A DNA stretch of 64,000 nucleotides from contig NW_027490231.1 in NCBI RefSeq assembly GCF_050948175.1, positions 620,001 through 684,000 on the forward strand, written 5' to 3'. The stretch comes from Xylocopa sonorina (lineage: Eukaryota; Arthropoda; Insecta; Hymenoptera; Apidae). A program made the translations under genes and the position numbers. A model generated the notes under the pieces. It was not told where the DNA came from. It did not search any database and worked only from the letters and a program-made list of their open reading frames with translations. Shown here piece by piece: positions 26,650-41,700 of this stretch (position 1 is the first letter of the stretch; the number at the start of each line of letters is the position of its first letter).

Positions 26650-28962
26650 GCATAAGAATTCTATTGCTACGATACGTAGACATCTGCAAAGGCTATTTCC
26701 TTGGAAGGAAGTGTCGCATTTACATTCTTCTGAAGAGAATACGAAGTATACATAACACTTTACAATGAATATTATATCCTATCATGCAACATAGAAATGA
26801 GATACGATATCGCGTTTTAAGAAGCATTAGAACTCTATCCTTACGATACGTAAACATCTGCAAACGCTATTTCCTAGAAAGGAAGTGTCGCATTTACATT
26901 CATTTGAAATGTAGACTAGGAATACATAACACTTCGCAATGAATATTACATCTTATCATGAAACATAGAAATGAGATGCGATATCACGTTTTAAGAAGCA
27001 TTAGGATTCCATTCCTACGATACGTAGACATCTGGAAACGCTATTTGCTAGCAAGGAAGTGTCGCATTTACATTCATTTGAAGTGTAGACGAGGAATACA
27101 CAACATTTCGCAATGAATATTACATCTTATCATGAAACATAGATATGAGATGCAATATCGCGTTTTAAGAAGCATTTGAACTCTATCGCTTCGATACGTA
27201 GACATCTGCAAACGTTATTTCCTTGCATGGTAGTGTCGCATTTACATTCATTTGAAGTGTAGACGAGGAATACATAAAACTTCGCAAGTCATATTATATC
27301 TTACCATGAAACATAGAAATGAGATGCGATATCACGTTTTGAGAAGCATTAGAACTCCATCCCTACGATACGTAGACGTCTACAAACGCTATTTCCCAGC
27401 AAGGAAGTGTCGCATTTACATTCATTTGAAGTGTAGACGAGGAATATATAACATTTCGCAATGAATATTACATCTTATCATGAAACATAGAAATGAGATG
27501 CGATATCGCGGTTTAAGAAGCATTAGAACTCTATTGCTACGATAGGTAGACATCTGCAAACGCTATTTCATAGCAAGGAAGTGTCGCATTTACATTCATT
27601 TGAAGTGTAGACGAGGACTACATAACACTTCGCAAGTCGTATTATATCTTACCATGAAACATAGAAATGAGATGCGATATCGCGGTTTAAGAAGCATAAG
27701 AATTCTATTGCTACGATACGTAGACATCTGCAAAGGCTATTTCCTTGGAAGGAAGTGTCGCATTTACATTCTTCTGAAGAGAATACGAAGTATACATAAC
27801 ACTTTACAATGAATATTATATCCTATCATGCAACATAGAAATGAGATACGATATCGCGTTTTAAGAAGCATTAGAACTCTATCCTTACGATACGTAGACA
27901 TCTGCAAACGCTATTTCCTAGAAAGGAAGTGTCGCATTTACATTCATTTGAAATGTAGACTAGGAATACATAACACTTCGCAATGAATATTACATCTTAT
28001 CATGAAACATAGAAATGAGATGCGATATCACGTTTTAAGAAGCATTAGGATTCCATTCCTACGATACGTAGACATCTGGAAACGCTATTTGCTAGCAAGG
28101 AAGTGTCGCATTTACATTCATTTGAAGTGTAGACGAGGAATACACAACATTTCGCAATGAATATTACATCTTATCATGAAACATAGATATGAGATGCAAT
28201 ATCGCGTTTTAAGAAGCATTTGAACTCTATCGCTTCGATACGTAGACATCTGCAAACGTTATTTCCTTGCATGGTAGTGTCGCATTTACATTCATTTGAA
28301 GTGTAGACGAGGAATACATAAAACTTCGCAAGTCATATTATATCTTACCATGAAACATAGAAATGAGATGCGATATCACGTTTTGAGAAGCATTAGAACT
28401 CCATCCCTACGATACGTAGACGTCTACAAACGCTATTTCCCAGCAAGGAAGTGTCGCATTTACATTCATTTGAAGTGTAGACGAGGAATATATAACATTT
28501 CGCAATGAATATTACATCTTATCATGAAACATAGAAATGAGATGCGATATCGCGGTTTAAGAAGCATTAGAACTCTATTGCTACGATAGGTAGACATCTG
28601 CAAACGCTATTTCATAGCAAGGAAGTGTCGCATTTACATTCATTTGAAGTGTAGACGAGGACTACATAACACTTCGCAAGTCGTATTATATCTTACCATG
28701 AAACATAGAAATGAGATGCGATATCGCGGTTTAAGAAGCATAAGAATTCTATTGCTACGATACGTAGACATCTGCAAAGGCTATTTCCTTGGAAGGAAGT
28801 GTCGCATTTACATTCTTCTGAAGAGAATACGAAGTATACATAACACTTTACAATGAATATTATATCCTATCATGCAACATAGAAATGAGATACGATATCG
28901 CGTTTTAAGAAGCATTAGAACTCTATCCTTACGATACGTAGACATCTGCAAACGCTATTTCC
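26650..28962 (+). repeat. 6-mer (1,044-bp) tandem duplication
   Basis: About 26,650-27,918 and 27,694-28,962 match at offset 1,044 bp. Each carries a C marker, GTAGACTAGGAATAC, GACATCTGGAAACGC, CTATTTGCTAGC and CTATTTCCCAGC. Very few differences were noticed (one is TACGTAAACATC versus TACGTAGACATC), so it is recent. Confidence 0.85.
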
Positions 28963-29219
28963 TAGCAAGGAAGTGTCGCATTTACATTCATTTGAAGTGT
29001 AGACGAGGACTACATAACACTTCGCAATGAATATTATATCTTACCATGAAACATAGATATGAGATGCAATATCTCGTTTTAAGAAGCATTTGAACTCTAT
29101 CGCTTCGATACGTAGACATCTGCAAACGCTATTTCCTTGCAAGGAGGTGTCGCATTTACATTCTTCTGAAGTGAATAATAGGTATACATAACACTTCGCA
29201 ATGTATACTATGCCTTGTC

Positions 29220-32200
29220 ATGAACCGTAGAAATGAGATGCGATATCGCGTTTTAAGAAGCATTAGAACTCTATTGCTACGATACGTAGACATCTACAAA
29301 CGCCATTTCCTAGCAAGGAAGTGTCGCGTTTACATTCATTTGAAATGTAGACGAGGACTACATAACACTTCGCAAGTCATATTATATCTTACCATGAAAC
29401 ATAGAAATGAGATGCGATATCGCGTTTTAAGAAGCATTAGAACTCTATTGCTACGATACGTAGACATCTGCAAACGCTATTTCCTAGCAAGGAAGTGTCG
29501 CATTTACATTCATTTGAAGTGTAGACGAGGAATACATAACATTTCGCAATGAATATTACATCTTATCATGAAACATAGAAATGAGATGCGATATCTCGGT
29601 TTAAGAAGCATTTGAACTCTATTGCTTCGATACGTAGACATCTGCAAACGCTATTTCCTAGCAAGGATGTGTCGCATTCACATTCATTTGAAGTGTAGAC
29701 GAGGAATACATAACACTTCGCCAATCATTTTAAATCTTACCATTAAACATGTAAATGAGATGCGATATCGCGGTTTAAGAAGCATTAGAAATCTATTGCT
29801 ACGATAGGCAGACATCTGCAAACGCTATTTCCTAGCAAGGAAGTGTCGCATTTACATTCATTTGAAGTGTAGACGAGGAATACATAACATTTCGCAATGA
29901 ATATTACATCTTATCATGAAACATAGATATGAGATGCAATATCTCGTTTTAAGAAGCATTTGAACTCTATCGCTTCGATACGTAGACATCTGCAAACGCT
30001 ATTTCCTTGCATGGTAGTGTCGTATTTACATTCATTTGAAGTGTATAAGAGGAATACATAACACTTCGCCAATCATATTATATCTTATCATTAAACATGG
30101 AAATGAGATGCGATTTCGCGGTTTAAGAAGCATTAGAAATCTATTGCTACGATAGGTAGACATCTGCAAACGCTATTTCCTAGGAAGGAAGTGTCGCATT
30201 TACATTCATTTGAAGTGTAGACTAGGACTACATAACACTTCGCTTGTCATATTATATCTTACCATGAAACATAGGAATGAGATGCAATATCGCGTTTTAA
30301 GAAGCATAAGATCTCTATTGCTACGATATATAGACATCTGCAAACGCTATTTCCTTGCAAGGAAGTGTCGCATTTACATTCTTCTGAAGAGGATAAAAGG
30401 TATACATAACACTTTACAATGAATATTATATCCTGTCATGCAACATAGAAATGAGATACGATTTCGCGTTCTAAGAAGCATTAGAACTCCATCCCTACGA
30501 TACGTAGACATCTGCAAACGCTACTTCCTAGCAAGGATGTGTCGCATTTACATTTATTTGAAGTGTAGACGAGGACTACATAACACTCAGAAAATCATAT
30601 TATATCTTACCATGAAACATAGAAATGAGATGCGATATCGCGTTTTAAGAAGCATTAGAACTCTATTGCTACGATACGTAGATATCTGCAAACGCTATTT
30701 GCTAGCAAGGAAGTGTCGCATTTACATTCTTTTGAAGTGAATAATAGGTATACATAACACTTCGCAATGAATACTATACCTTGTCATGAAACGTAGAAAT
30801 GAGATGCGATATCGCGTTTTAAGAAGCATTAGAACTCTATTGCTACGATACGTAGACATCTACAAACGCTATTTCCTAGCAAGGAAGTGTCGCGTTTACA
30901 TTCATTTGAAATGTAGACGAGGACTACATAACACTTCGCAAGTCATATTATATCTTACCATTAAACATGTAAATGAGATGCGATATCGCGGTTTAAGAAG
31001 CATTAGAAATCTATTGCTACGATAGGTAGACATCTGCAAACGCTATTTCCTAGCAAGGAAGTGTCGCATTTACATTCATTTGAAGTGTAGACGAGGAATA
31101 CATAACATTTCGCAATGAATATTACATCTTATCATGAAACATAGATATGAGATGCAATATCTCGTTTTAAGAAGCATTTGAACTCTATCGCTTCGATACG
31201 TAGACATCTGCAAACGCTATTTCCTTGCATGGTAGTGTCGTATTTACATTCATTTGAAGTGTATAAGAGGAATACATAACACTTCGCCAATCATATTATA
31301 TCTTATCATTAAACATGGAAATGAGATGCGATTTCGCGGTTTAAGAAGCATTAGAAATCTATTGCTACGATAGGTAGACATCTGCAAACGCTATTTCCTA
31401 GGAAGGAAGTGTCGCATTTACATTCATTTGAAGTGTAGACGAGGACTACATAACACTTCGCTTGTCATATTATATCTTACCATGAAACATAGGAATGAGA
31501 TGCAATATCGCGTTTTAAGAAGCATTACAACTACATCCCTACGATACGTAGACATCTGCAAACGCTATTTCCTATCAAGGATGTGTCGCATTTACATTTA
31601 TTTGAAGTGTAGACGAGGACTACATAACACTTAGGAAATCATATTATATCTTACCATGAAACATAGAAATGAGATGCGATATCGCGTTTTAAGAAGCATT
31701 AGAAATCTATTGCTACTATACGTAGATATCTGCAAACGCTATTTGCTAGCAAGCAAGTGTCGCATTTACATTCTTTTGAAGTGAATAATAGGTATACATA
31801 ACACTTCGCAATGAATACTATACCTTGTCATGAAACGTAGAAATGAGATGCGATATCGCGTTTTAAGAAGCATTAGAAATCTATTGCTACGATACGTAGA
31901 TATCTACAAACGCTATTTCCTAGCAAGGAAGTGTCGCGTTTACATTCATTTGAAATGTAGACGAGGACTACATAACACTTCGCAAATCATATTATATCTT
32001 ACCATGAAACATAGAAATGAGATGCGATATCGCGTTTTAAGAAGCATTAGAACTCTATTGCTACGATACGTAGACATCTGCAAACGCTATTTCCTAGCAA
32101 GGAAGTGTCGCATTTACATTCATTTGAAGTGTAGACGAGGAATACATAACATTTCGCAATGAATATTACATCTTATCATGAAACATAGAAATGAGATGCG

Positions 32201-33461
32201 ATATCTCGGTTTAAGAAGCATTTGAACTCTATTGCTTCGATACGTAGACATCTGCAAACGCTATTTCCTAGCAAGGATGTGTCGCATTCACATTCATTTG
32301 AAGTGTAGACGAGGAATACATAACACTTCGCCAATCATTTTAAATCTTACCATTAAACATGTAAATGAGATGCGATATCGCGGTTTAAGAAGCATTAGAA
32401 ATCTATTGCTACGATAGGTAGACATCTGCAAACGCTATTTCCTAGCAAGGAAGTGTCGCATTTACATTCATTTGAAGTGTAGACGAGGAATACATAACAT
32501 TTCGCAATGAATATTACATCTTATCATGAAACATAGATATGAGATGCAATATCTCGTTTTAAGAAGCATTTGAACTCTATCGCTTCGATACGTAGACATC
32601 TGCAAACGCTATTTCCTTGCATGGTAGTGTCGTATTTACATTCATTTGAAGTGTATAAGAGGAATACATAACACTTCGCCAATCATATTATATCTTATCA
32701 TTAAACATGGAAATGAGATGCGATTTCGCGGTTTAAGAAGCATTAGAAATCTATTGCTACGATAGGTAGACATCTGCAAACGCTATTTCCTAGGAAGGAA
32801 GTGTCGCATTTACATTCATTTGAAGTGTAGACGAGGACTACATAACACTTCGCTTGTCATATTATATCTTACCATGAAACATAGGAATGAGATGCAATAT
32901 CGCGTTTTAAGAAGCATTACAACTACATCCCTACGATACGTAGACATCTGCAAACGCTATTTCCTATCAAGGATGTGTCGCATTTACATTTATTTGAAGT
33001 GTAGACGAGGACTACATAACACTTAGGAAATCATATTATATCTTACCATGAAACATAGAAATGAGATGCGATATCGCGTTTTAAGAAGCATTAGAAATCT
33101 ATTGCTACTATACGTAGATATCTGCAAACGCTATTTGCTAGCAAGCAAGTGTCGCATTTACATTCTTTTGAAGTGAATAATAGGTATACATAACACTTCG
33201 CAATGAATACTATACCTTGTCATGAAACGTAGAAATGAGATGCGATATCGCGTTTTAAGAAGCATTAGAAATCTATTGCTACGATACGTAGATATCTACA
33301 AACGCTATTTCCTAGCAAGGAAGTGTCGCGTTTACATTCATTTGAAATGTAGACGAGGACTACATAACACTTCGCAAATCATATTATATCTTACCATGAA
33401 ACATAGAAATGAGATGCGATATCGCGGTTTAAGAAGCATTAGAACTCTATTGCAACGATAG
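29220..33461 (+). repeat. Higher-order units of unequal length (9-, 6- and 8-mers) bounded by marker D
   Basis: Marker D at 29,171, 30,737, 31,781 and 33,173 divides this stretch into units of 9, 6 and 8 monomers built from the same ordered parts. About 30,960-32,035 repeats at 32,352-33,427 (offset 1,392 bp). About 29,425-30,300 repeats at 32,035-32,910 (offset 2,610 bp). The GTGTATAAGAGG unit recurs at offsets of 7 and then 8 monomers. Units of different length suggest repeated unequal exchange with monomers gained or lost. Confidence 0.8.
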
Positions 33462-33639
33462 GTAGACATCTGCAAACGCTACTACCTAGCAAGGAAGTGT
33501 CGCATTTACATTCATTTGAAGTGTAGACGAGGACTACATAACACTTCGCAAGTCATATTATATCTTACCATGAAACATAGAAATGAGATGCGATATCACG
33601 TTTTATGAAGCATTAGAAATCCATCCCTACGATACGTAG

Positions 33640-34316
33640 ACATCTGCAAACGCTATTTCCTAGCAAGGAAGTGTCGCATTTACATTCATTTGAAGTGTAG
33701 ACGAGGACTACATAACACTTCGCAAGTCATATTATATCTTACCATGAAACATAGAAATGAGATGCGATATCACGTTTTAAGAAGCATTAGAACTCCATCC
33801 CTACGATACGTAGACATCTGCAAACGCTATTTCCTAGCAAGGATGTGCCGCATTTACATTTATTTGTAGTGTAGACGAGGACTACATAACATTTCGCAAA
33901 TCATATTATATCTTACCATGAAACATAGAAATGAGATGCGAAATCGCGTTTTAAGAAGCATTAGAACTCTATTGCTACGATACGTAGACATCTGCAAACG
34001 CTATTTCCTAGCAAGGAAGTGTCGCATTTACATTCATCTGAAGTGTAGACGAGGAATATATAACATTTCGCAATGAATATTTCATCTTATCATGAAACAT
34101 GGAAATGAGATGCGATATCTCGTTTTAAGAAGCATTTTAACTATATTGCTTCGATACGTAGACATCTGCAAACGCTATTTCCTTGCAAGGAAGTGTCGCA
34201 TTCACATTCATTTGAAGTGTAGACGAGGAATACATAACACTTCGCCAATCATATTATATCTTACAATTAAACATAGAAATGAGATGCGATATCGCGTTTT
34301 AAGAAGCATTAGAACT
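33640..34316 (+). repeat. About 680-bp block repeated 24 monomers away at 37,816-38,492
   Basis: The two segments match at offset 4,176 bp and share AAGGATGTGCCGC, CATAACATTTCGC and the rare GCATTTTAACTATATTGC. The last of these occurs a third time near 39,354. They diverge abruptly at ACTCCATAGCAACG versus ACTCTATTGCTACG. Confidence 0.75.
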
Positions 34317-37300
34317 CCATAGCAACGATAGGTAGACATCTGCAAACGCTATTTCCTAGCAAGGAAGTGTCGCACTTACATTCATTTGAACTGTAGACGA
34401 GGACTACATAACACTTCGCAAGTCATATTATATCTTACCATGAAACATATAAATGAGAAGCAATATCGCGTTTTAAGAAGCATTAGAACTCTATTGCTAC
34501 GGTACATAGACATCTACAAACGCTATTTCCTAGCAAGGAAGTGTCGCATTTACATTCATTTGAAGTGTAGACGAGGACTACATAACACTTCGCAAGTCAT
34601 ATTATATCTTACCATGAAACATAGAAATGAGATGCGATATAACGTTATAATAAGAATTAGAACTCCATCCCTACGATACGTAGACATCTGCAAACGCTAT
34701 TTCCTAGCAAGGATGTGTCGCATTTACATTTATTTGTAGTGTAGACGAGGACTACATAACACTTCGCAAATCATATTATATCTTACCGTGAAACATAGAA
34801 ATGAGATGCGATATCGCGGTTTAAGAAGCATTAGAACTCTATTGCTACGATAGGTAGACATCTGCAAACGCTATTTCCTAGAAAGGAAGTGTCGCATTTA
34901 CATTCATTTGAAATGTAGACGAGGAATACATAACACTTCGCAATGAATATTACATTTTATCATGAAACATAGAAATGAGATGCGATATCACGTTCTAAGA
35001 AGCATTAGGATTCCATTCCTACGATACGTAGACATCTGCAAACGCTATTTCCTAGCAAGGAAGTGTCGCATTTACATTCATTTGAAGTGTAGACGAGGAA
35101 TACATAACATTTCGCAATGAATATTACATCTTATCATGAAACATAGATATGAGATGCAATATCGCGTTTTAAGAAGCATTTGAACTCTATCGCTTCGATA
35201 CGTAGACATCTGCAAACGCTATTTCCTTGCATGGTAGTGTCGCATTTACATTCATTTGAAGTGTAGACGAGGAATATATAACATTTCGCAATGAATATTA
35301 CATCTTATCATGAAACATAGAAATGAGATGCGATATCGCGGTTTAAGAAGCATTAGAACTCTATTGCTACGATAGGTAGACATCTGCAAACGCTATTTCA
35401 TAGCAAGGAAGTGTCGCATTTACATTCATTTGAAGTGTAGACGAGGACTACATAACACTTCGCAAGTCGTATTATATCTTACCATGAAACATAGAAATGA
35501 GATGCAATATCGCGTTTTAAGAAGCATAAGATCTCTATTGCTACGATATATAGACATCTGCAAACGCTATTTCCTTGCATGGAAGTGTCGCATTTATATT
35601 CATTTGAAGTGTAGACGAGGAATACATAACACTTCGCCAGTCATATTATATCTTACCATTGAACATAGGAATGAGATGCGATATCGCGGTTTAAGAAGCA
35701 TTAGAACTCTATTGCTACGGTAGGTAGACAGCTGCAAACGCTATTTCCTAGCAAGGAAGTGTCGCATTTACATTCATTTGATGTGTAGACGAGGACTACA
35801 TAACACTTCGCAAGTCATATTATATCTTACCATGAAACATAGAAATGAGATGCAATATCGCGTTTTAAGAAGCATAAGATCACTATTGCTACGATATGTA
35901 GACATCTGCAAACGCTATTTCCTTGCAAGGAAGTGTCGCATTTACATTCTTCTGAAGAGGATAAAAGGTATACATAACACTTTACAATGAATATTATATC
36001 CTGTCATGCAACATAGAAATGAGATACGATATCGCGTTCTAAGAAGCATTAGAACTCCATCCCTACGATACGTAGACATCTGCAAACGCTACTTCCTAGC
36101 AAGGATGTGTCGCATTTACATTTATTTGAAGTGTAGACGAGGACTGCATAACACTTCGCAAATCATATTATATCTTACCATGAAACATAGAAATGAGATG
36201 CGATATCGCGTATTAAGAAGCATTAGAACTCCATCCCTACGATACGTAGACATCTGCAAACGCTATTTCCTAGCAAGGAAGTGTCGCACTTACATTCATT
36301 TGAACTGTAGACGAGGACTACATAACACTTCGCAAGTCATATTATATCTTACCATGAAACATAGAAATGAGAAGCAATATCGCGTTTTAAGAAGCATTAG
36401 AACTCTATTGCTACGGTACGTAGACATCTACAAACGCTATTTCCTATGAAGGAAGTGTCGCGTTTACATTCATTTGAAGTGTAGACGAGGAATACATAAA
36501 ACTTCGCAAACCATATTATATCTTACCATTAAACATAGAAATGAGATGCGATATCGCGGTTTAAGAAGCATTAGAACACTATTGCTACGTTAGGTAGACA
36601 TCTGCAAACGCTATTTCCTACCAAGAATGTGTCGCATTTACATTCATTTGAAGTGTAGACGAGGACTACATAACACTTCGCATGTCATATTATATCTTAC
36701 CACGAAACATAGAAATGAGATGCAATATCGCGTTTTAAGAAGCATTAGAACTCTATTGCTACGATACGTAGACATCTGCAAACGCTATTTCCTAGCAAGG
36801 AAGTGTCGCATTTACATTCATCTGAAGTGTAGACGAGGAATATATAACATTTCGCAATGAATATTTCATCTTATCATGAAACATGGAAATGAGATGCGAT
36901 ATCTCGTTTTAAGAAGCATTTGAACTCTATCGCTTCGATACGTAGACATCTGCAAACGCTATTTCCTAGCAAGGAAGTGTCGCATTTACATTCATCTGAA
37001 GTGTAGACGAGGACTACATAACACTTCGCAAGTCATATTATATCTTACCATGAAACATAGAAATGAGATGCGATATAACGTTTTAAGAAGCATTAGAACT
37101 CCATCCCTACGATACGTAGACATCTGCAAACGCTATTTCCTAGCAAGGATGTGTAGCATTTACATTTATTTGTAGTGTAGACGAGGACTACATAACACTT
37201 CGCAAATCATATTATATCCTACCGTGAAACATAGAAATGAGATGCGATATCGCGGTTTAAGAAGCATTAGAACACTATTGCTACGATAGGTAGACATCTG

Positions 37301-37815
37301 TAAACGCTATTTCCTAGCAAGGAAGTGTCGCATTTACATTCATTTGAAGTGTAGACGAGGACTACATAACACTTCGCATGTCATATTATATCTTACCATG
37401 AAACATAGAAATGAGATGCAATATCGCGTTTTAAGAAGCATAAGAATTCTATTGCTACGATACGTAGACATCTGCAAAGGCTATTTCCTTGGAAGGAAGT
37501 GTCGCATTTACATTCTTCTGGAGAGAATACGATGTATACATAACACTTTACAATGAATATTATATCCTATCATGCAACATAGAAATGAGATACGATATCG
37601 CGTTTTAAGAAGCATTAGAACTCTATCCTTACGATACGTAGACGTCTACAAACGCTATTTCCTAGCAAGGAAGTGTCGCATTTACATTCATTTGAAGTGT
37701 AGACGAGGAATATATAACATTTCGCAATGAATATTACATCTTATCATGAAACATAGAAATGAGATGCGATATCGCGGTTTAAGAAGCATTAGAACTCTAT
37801 TGCTACGATAGGTAG
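34317..37815 (+). repeat. Core monomers between two copies of a 24-mer block
   Basis: This is ordinary core-type satellite with C markers near 35.95 and 37.51 kb. Segments resemble other parts of the core: the variants around 36.0-36.2 kb follow 30.4-30.6 kb at 32 monomers, and those around 37.2-37.6 kb follow 26.5-26.8 kb. I see no gene, indel or unique DNA here. Confidence 0.6.
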
Positions 37816-38529
37816 ACATCTGCAAACGCTATTTCCTAGCAAGGAAGTGTCGCATTTACATTCATTTGAAGTGTAGACGAGGACTACATAACACTTCGCA
37901 AGTCATATTATATCTTACCATGAAACATAGAAATGAGATGCGATATCACGTTTTAAGAAGCATTAGAACTCCATCCCTACGATACGTAGATATCTGCAAA
38001 CGCTATTTCCTAGCAAGGATGTGCCGCATTTACATTTATTTGTAGTGTAGACGAGGACTACATAACATTTCGCAAATCATATTATATCTTACCATGAAAC
38101 ATAGAAATGAGATGCGAAATCGCTTATTAAGAAGCATTAGAACTCTATTGCTACGATACGTAGACATCTGCAAACGCTATTTCCTAGCAAGGAAGTGTCG
38201 CATTTACATTCATCTGAAGTGTAGACGAGGAATATATAACATTTCGCAATGAATATTTCATCTTATCATGAAACATGGAAATGAGATGCGATATCTCGTT
38301 TTAAGAAGCATTTTAACTATATTGCTTCGATACGTAGACATCTGCAAACGCTATTTCCTTGCAAGGAAGTGTCGCATTCACATTCATTTGAAGTGTAGAC
38401 GAGGAATACATAACACTTCGCCAATCATATTATATCTTACAATTAAACATAGAAATGAGATGCGATATCGCGTTTTAAGAAGCATTAGAACTCTATTGCT
38501 ACGATACGTAGACATCTACAAACGCTATT

Positions 38530-39070
38530 TCCTATGAAGGAAGTGTCGCGTTTACATTCATTTGAAGTGTAGACGAGGAATACATAAAACTTCGCAAATC
38601 ATATTATATCTTACCATTAAACATAAAAATGAGATGCGATATCGCGGTTTAAGAAGCATTAGAACACTATTGCTACGATAGGTAGACATCTGCAAACGCT
38701 ATTTCCTACCAAGAAAGTGTCGCATTTACATTCATTTGAAGTGTAGACGAGGACTACATAACACTTCGCATGTCATATTATATCTTACCACGAAACATAG
38801 AAATGAGATGCAATATCGCGTTTTAAGAAGCATTAGAACTCTATTGCTACGATACGTAGACATCTACAAACGCTATTTCCTATGAAGGAAGTGTCGCGTT
38901 TACATTCATTTGAAGTGTAGACGAGGAATATATAAAACTTCGCAAATCATATTATATCTTACCATTAAACATAGAAATGAGATGCGATATCGCGGTTTAA
39001 GAAGCATTAGAACACTATTGCTACGATAGGTAGACATCTGCAAATGCTATTTCCTACCAAGAAAGTGTCG
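38530..39070 (+). repeat. Dimer (348-bp) tandem duplication
   Basis: About 38,531-38,720 and 38,881-39,068 share, at offset about 348 bp, CTATGAAGGAAGTGTCGCG, CATAAAACTTCGC, TTACCATTAAACATA and CTACCAAGAAAGTG. A related copy lies near 36.45-36.63 kb. It is the shortest-period recent duplication noticed in the window. Confidence 0.7.
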
Positions 39071-41700
39071 CATTTACATTCATTTGAAGTGTAGACGAGG
39101 ACTACATAACACTTCGCAAGTCATATTATATCTTACCATGAAACATAGAAATGAGATGCGATATCACGTTTTAAGGAGCATTAGAACTCCATCCCTACGA
39201 TACGTAGACATCTGCAAACGCTATTTCCTTGCAAGGAAGTGTCGCATTTACATTCATCTGAAGTGTAGACGAGGAATATATAACATTTCGCAATGAATAT
39301 TTCATCTTATCATGAAACATGGAAATGAGATGCGATATCTCGTTTTAAGAAGCATTTTAACTATATTGCTTCGATACGTAGACATCTGCAAACGCTATTT
39401 CCTTGCAAGGAAGTGTCGCATTTACATTCATTTGAAGTGTAGACGAGGACTACATAACACTTCGCAAGTCATATTATATCTTACCATGAAACATAGAAAT
39501 GAGATGCGATATCACGTTTTAAGAAGCATTAGAACTCCATCCCTACGATACGTAGACATCTGCAAACGCTATTTCCTAGCAAGGATGTGCCGCATTTACA
39601 TTTATTTGTAGTGTAGACGAGGACTACATAACACTTCGCCAATCATATTATATCTTAACATGAAACATAGAAATGAGATGCAATATCGCGTTTTAAGAAG
39701 CATAAGAACTCTATTGCTACGATACGTAGACATCTGCAAACGCTATTTCCTTGCAAGGAAGTGTCGTATTTACATTATCTGAAGAGAATACGAGGTATAC
39801 GTAACACTTTACAACGAATATTATATCCTATCATGCAACATAGAAATGAGATACGATATCGCGTTTTAAGAAGCATTAGAACTCCATCCTTACGATACGT
39901 AAACATCTGCAAACGCTATTTCCTAGAAAGGAAGTGTCGCATTTACATTCATATGAAATGTAGACGAGGAATACATAACACTTCGCAATGAATATTACAT
40001 CTTATCATAAAACATAGAAATGAGATGCGACATCACGTTTTAAGAAGCATTAGAACTCCATCCCTACGATACGTAGACATCTGCAAACGCTATTTCCTAG
40101 CAAGGATGTGTCGCATTTACATTTATTTGAAGTGTAGACGAGGACTACATAACACTTCGCCAATCATATTATATCTTACCATGTAACATAGAAATGAGAT
40201 GCGGAAACGCGTTTTAAGAAGCATTAGAACTCTATTGCTACGATACGTAGACATCTGCAAAAGCTATTTGCTAGCAAGGAAGTGTCGCATTTACATTCTT
40301 TTGAAGTGAATAATAGGTATACATAACACTTCGCAATGAATACTATACCTTGTCATGAAACGTAGAAATGAGATGCGATATCGCGTTTTAAGAAGCATTA
40401 GAACTCTATTGCTACGATACGTAGACATCTGCAAACGCTATTTCCTAGCAAGGAAGTGTCGCATTTACATTCATTTGAAGTGTAGACGAGGAATACATGA
40501 CACTTCGCAATGAATATTACATCTTATCATGAAACATAGAAATGAGATGCGATATCTCGTTCTAAGAAGCATTTGAACTCTATCGATTCGATACGTAGAC
40601 ATCTGCAAACGCTATTTCCTTGCATGGAAGTGTCGCATTTATATTCATTTGAAGTGTAGACGAGGAATACATAACACTTCGCCAGTCATATTATATCTTA
40701 CCATTAAACATGGAAATCAGATGCGATTTCGCGGTTTAAGAAGCATTAGAAATCTATTGCTACGATAGGTAGACATCTGCAAACGCTATTTCCTAGCATG
40801 GAAGGGTCGCATTTACATTCATTTGAAGTGTAGACGAGGACTACATAACACTTCGCGTGTCATATTATATCTTACCATGAAACATAGAAATGAGATGCAA
40901 TATCGCGTATTAAGAAGCATAAGAACTCTATTGCTACGATACGTAGACATCTGCAAAGGCTATTTCCTTGGAAGGAAGTGTCGCATTTACATTCATCTGA
41001 AGAGAATAAGAGGTATACATAACACTTTACAATGAATATTATATCCTATCATGCAACATAGAAATGAGATACGATATCGCGTTTTAAGAAGCATTAGAAC
41101 TCTATCCTTACGAATACGTAAACATCTGCAAACGCTATTTCCTAGAAAGGAAGAGTCGCATTTACATTCATTTGAAGTGTAGACGAGGAATACATAACAT
41201 TTCGCAATGAATATTACATCTTATCATGAAACATTGATATGAGATGCAATATCTCGTTTTAAGAAGCATTTGAACTCTATCGCTTCGATACGTAGACATC
41301 TGCAAACGCTATTTCCTTGCAAGGAAGTGTCGCATTCACATTCATTTGAAGTGTAGACGGGGAATACATAACACTTCGCCAATCATATTATATCTTACCA
41401 TGAAACATAGAAATGCGATACGATATCACGTTTTAAGAAGCATTAGAACCCTAGCCCTACGATACGTAGACATCTGCAAACGCTATATCCTTGCAAGGAA
41501 GTGTCGCGTTTACATTCATTTGAAGTGCAGACGAGGAATACATAACACTTCGCAATGAATATTGCATCTTATCATGAAACATAGAAATGAGATGCGATAT
41601 CACGTTTTAAGAAGCATTAGAACTCCATCCCTGCGATACGTAGACATCTGCAAACGCTATTACCTAGCAAGGAAGTGTCGCATTTACGTTCATTTGAAGT

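Larger units (their letters stand above)
4111..41700 (+). repeat. Core domain of the array
   Basis: GAGGACTACATAACACTTCG with CAAGTCATATT or CATGTCATATT appears from about 4,126 and dominates. AACTCCATCCCTACG variants, the marker monomer with TTCTGAAGAGAATACG, and long higher-order units (16-, 24-mers) are characteristic. The AAGAATCATAAGAAC form of both edge domains was not seen here. The core therefore looks like a separately amplified subfamily set inserted by expansion between edge-type units. Confidence 0.65.
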
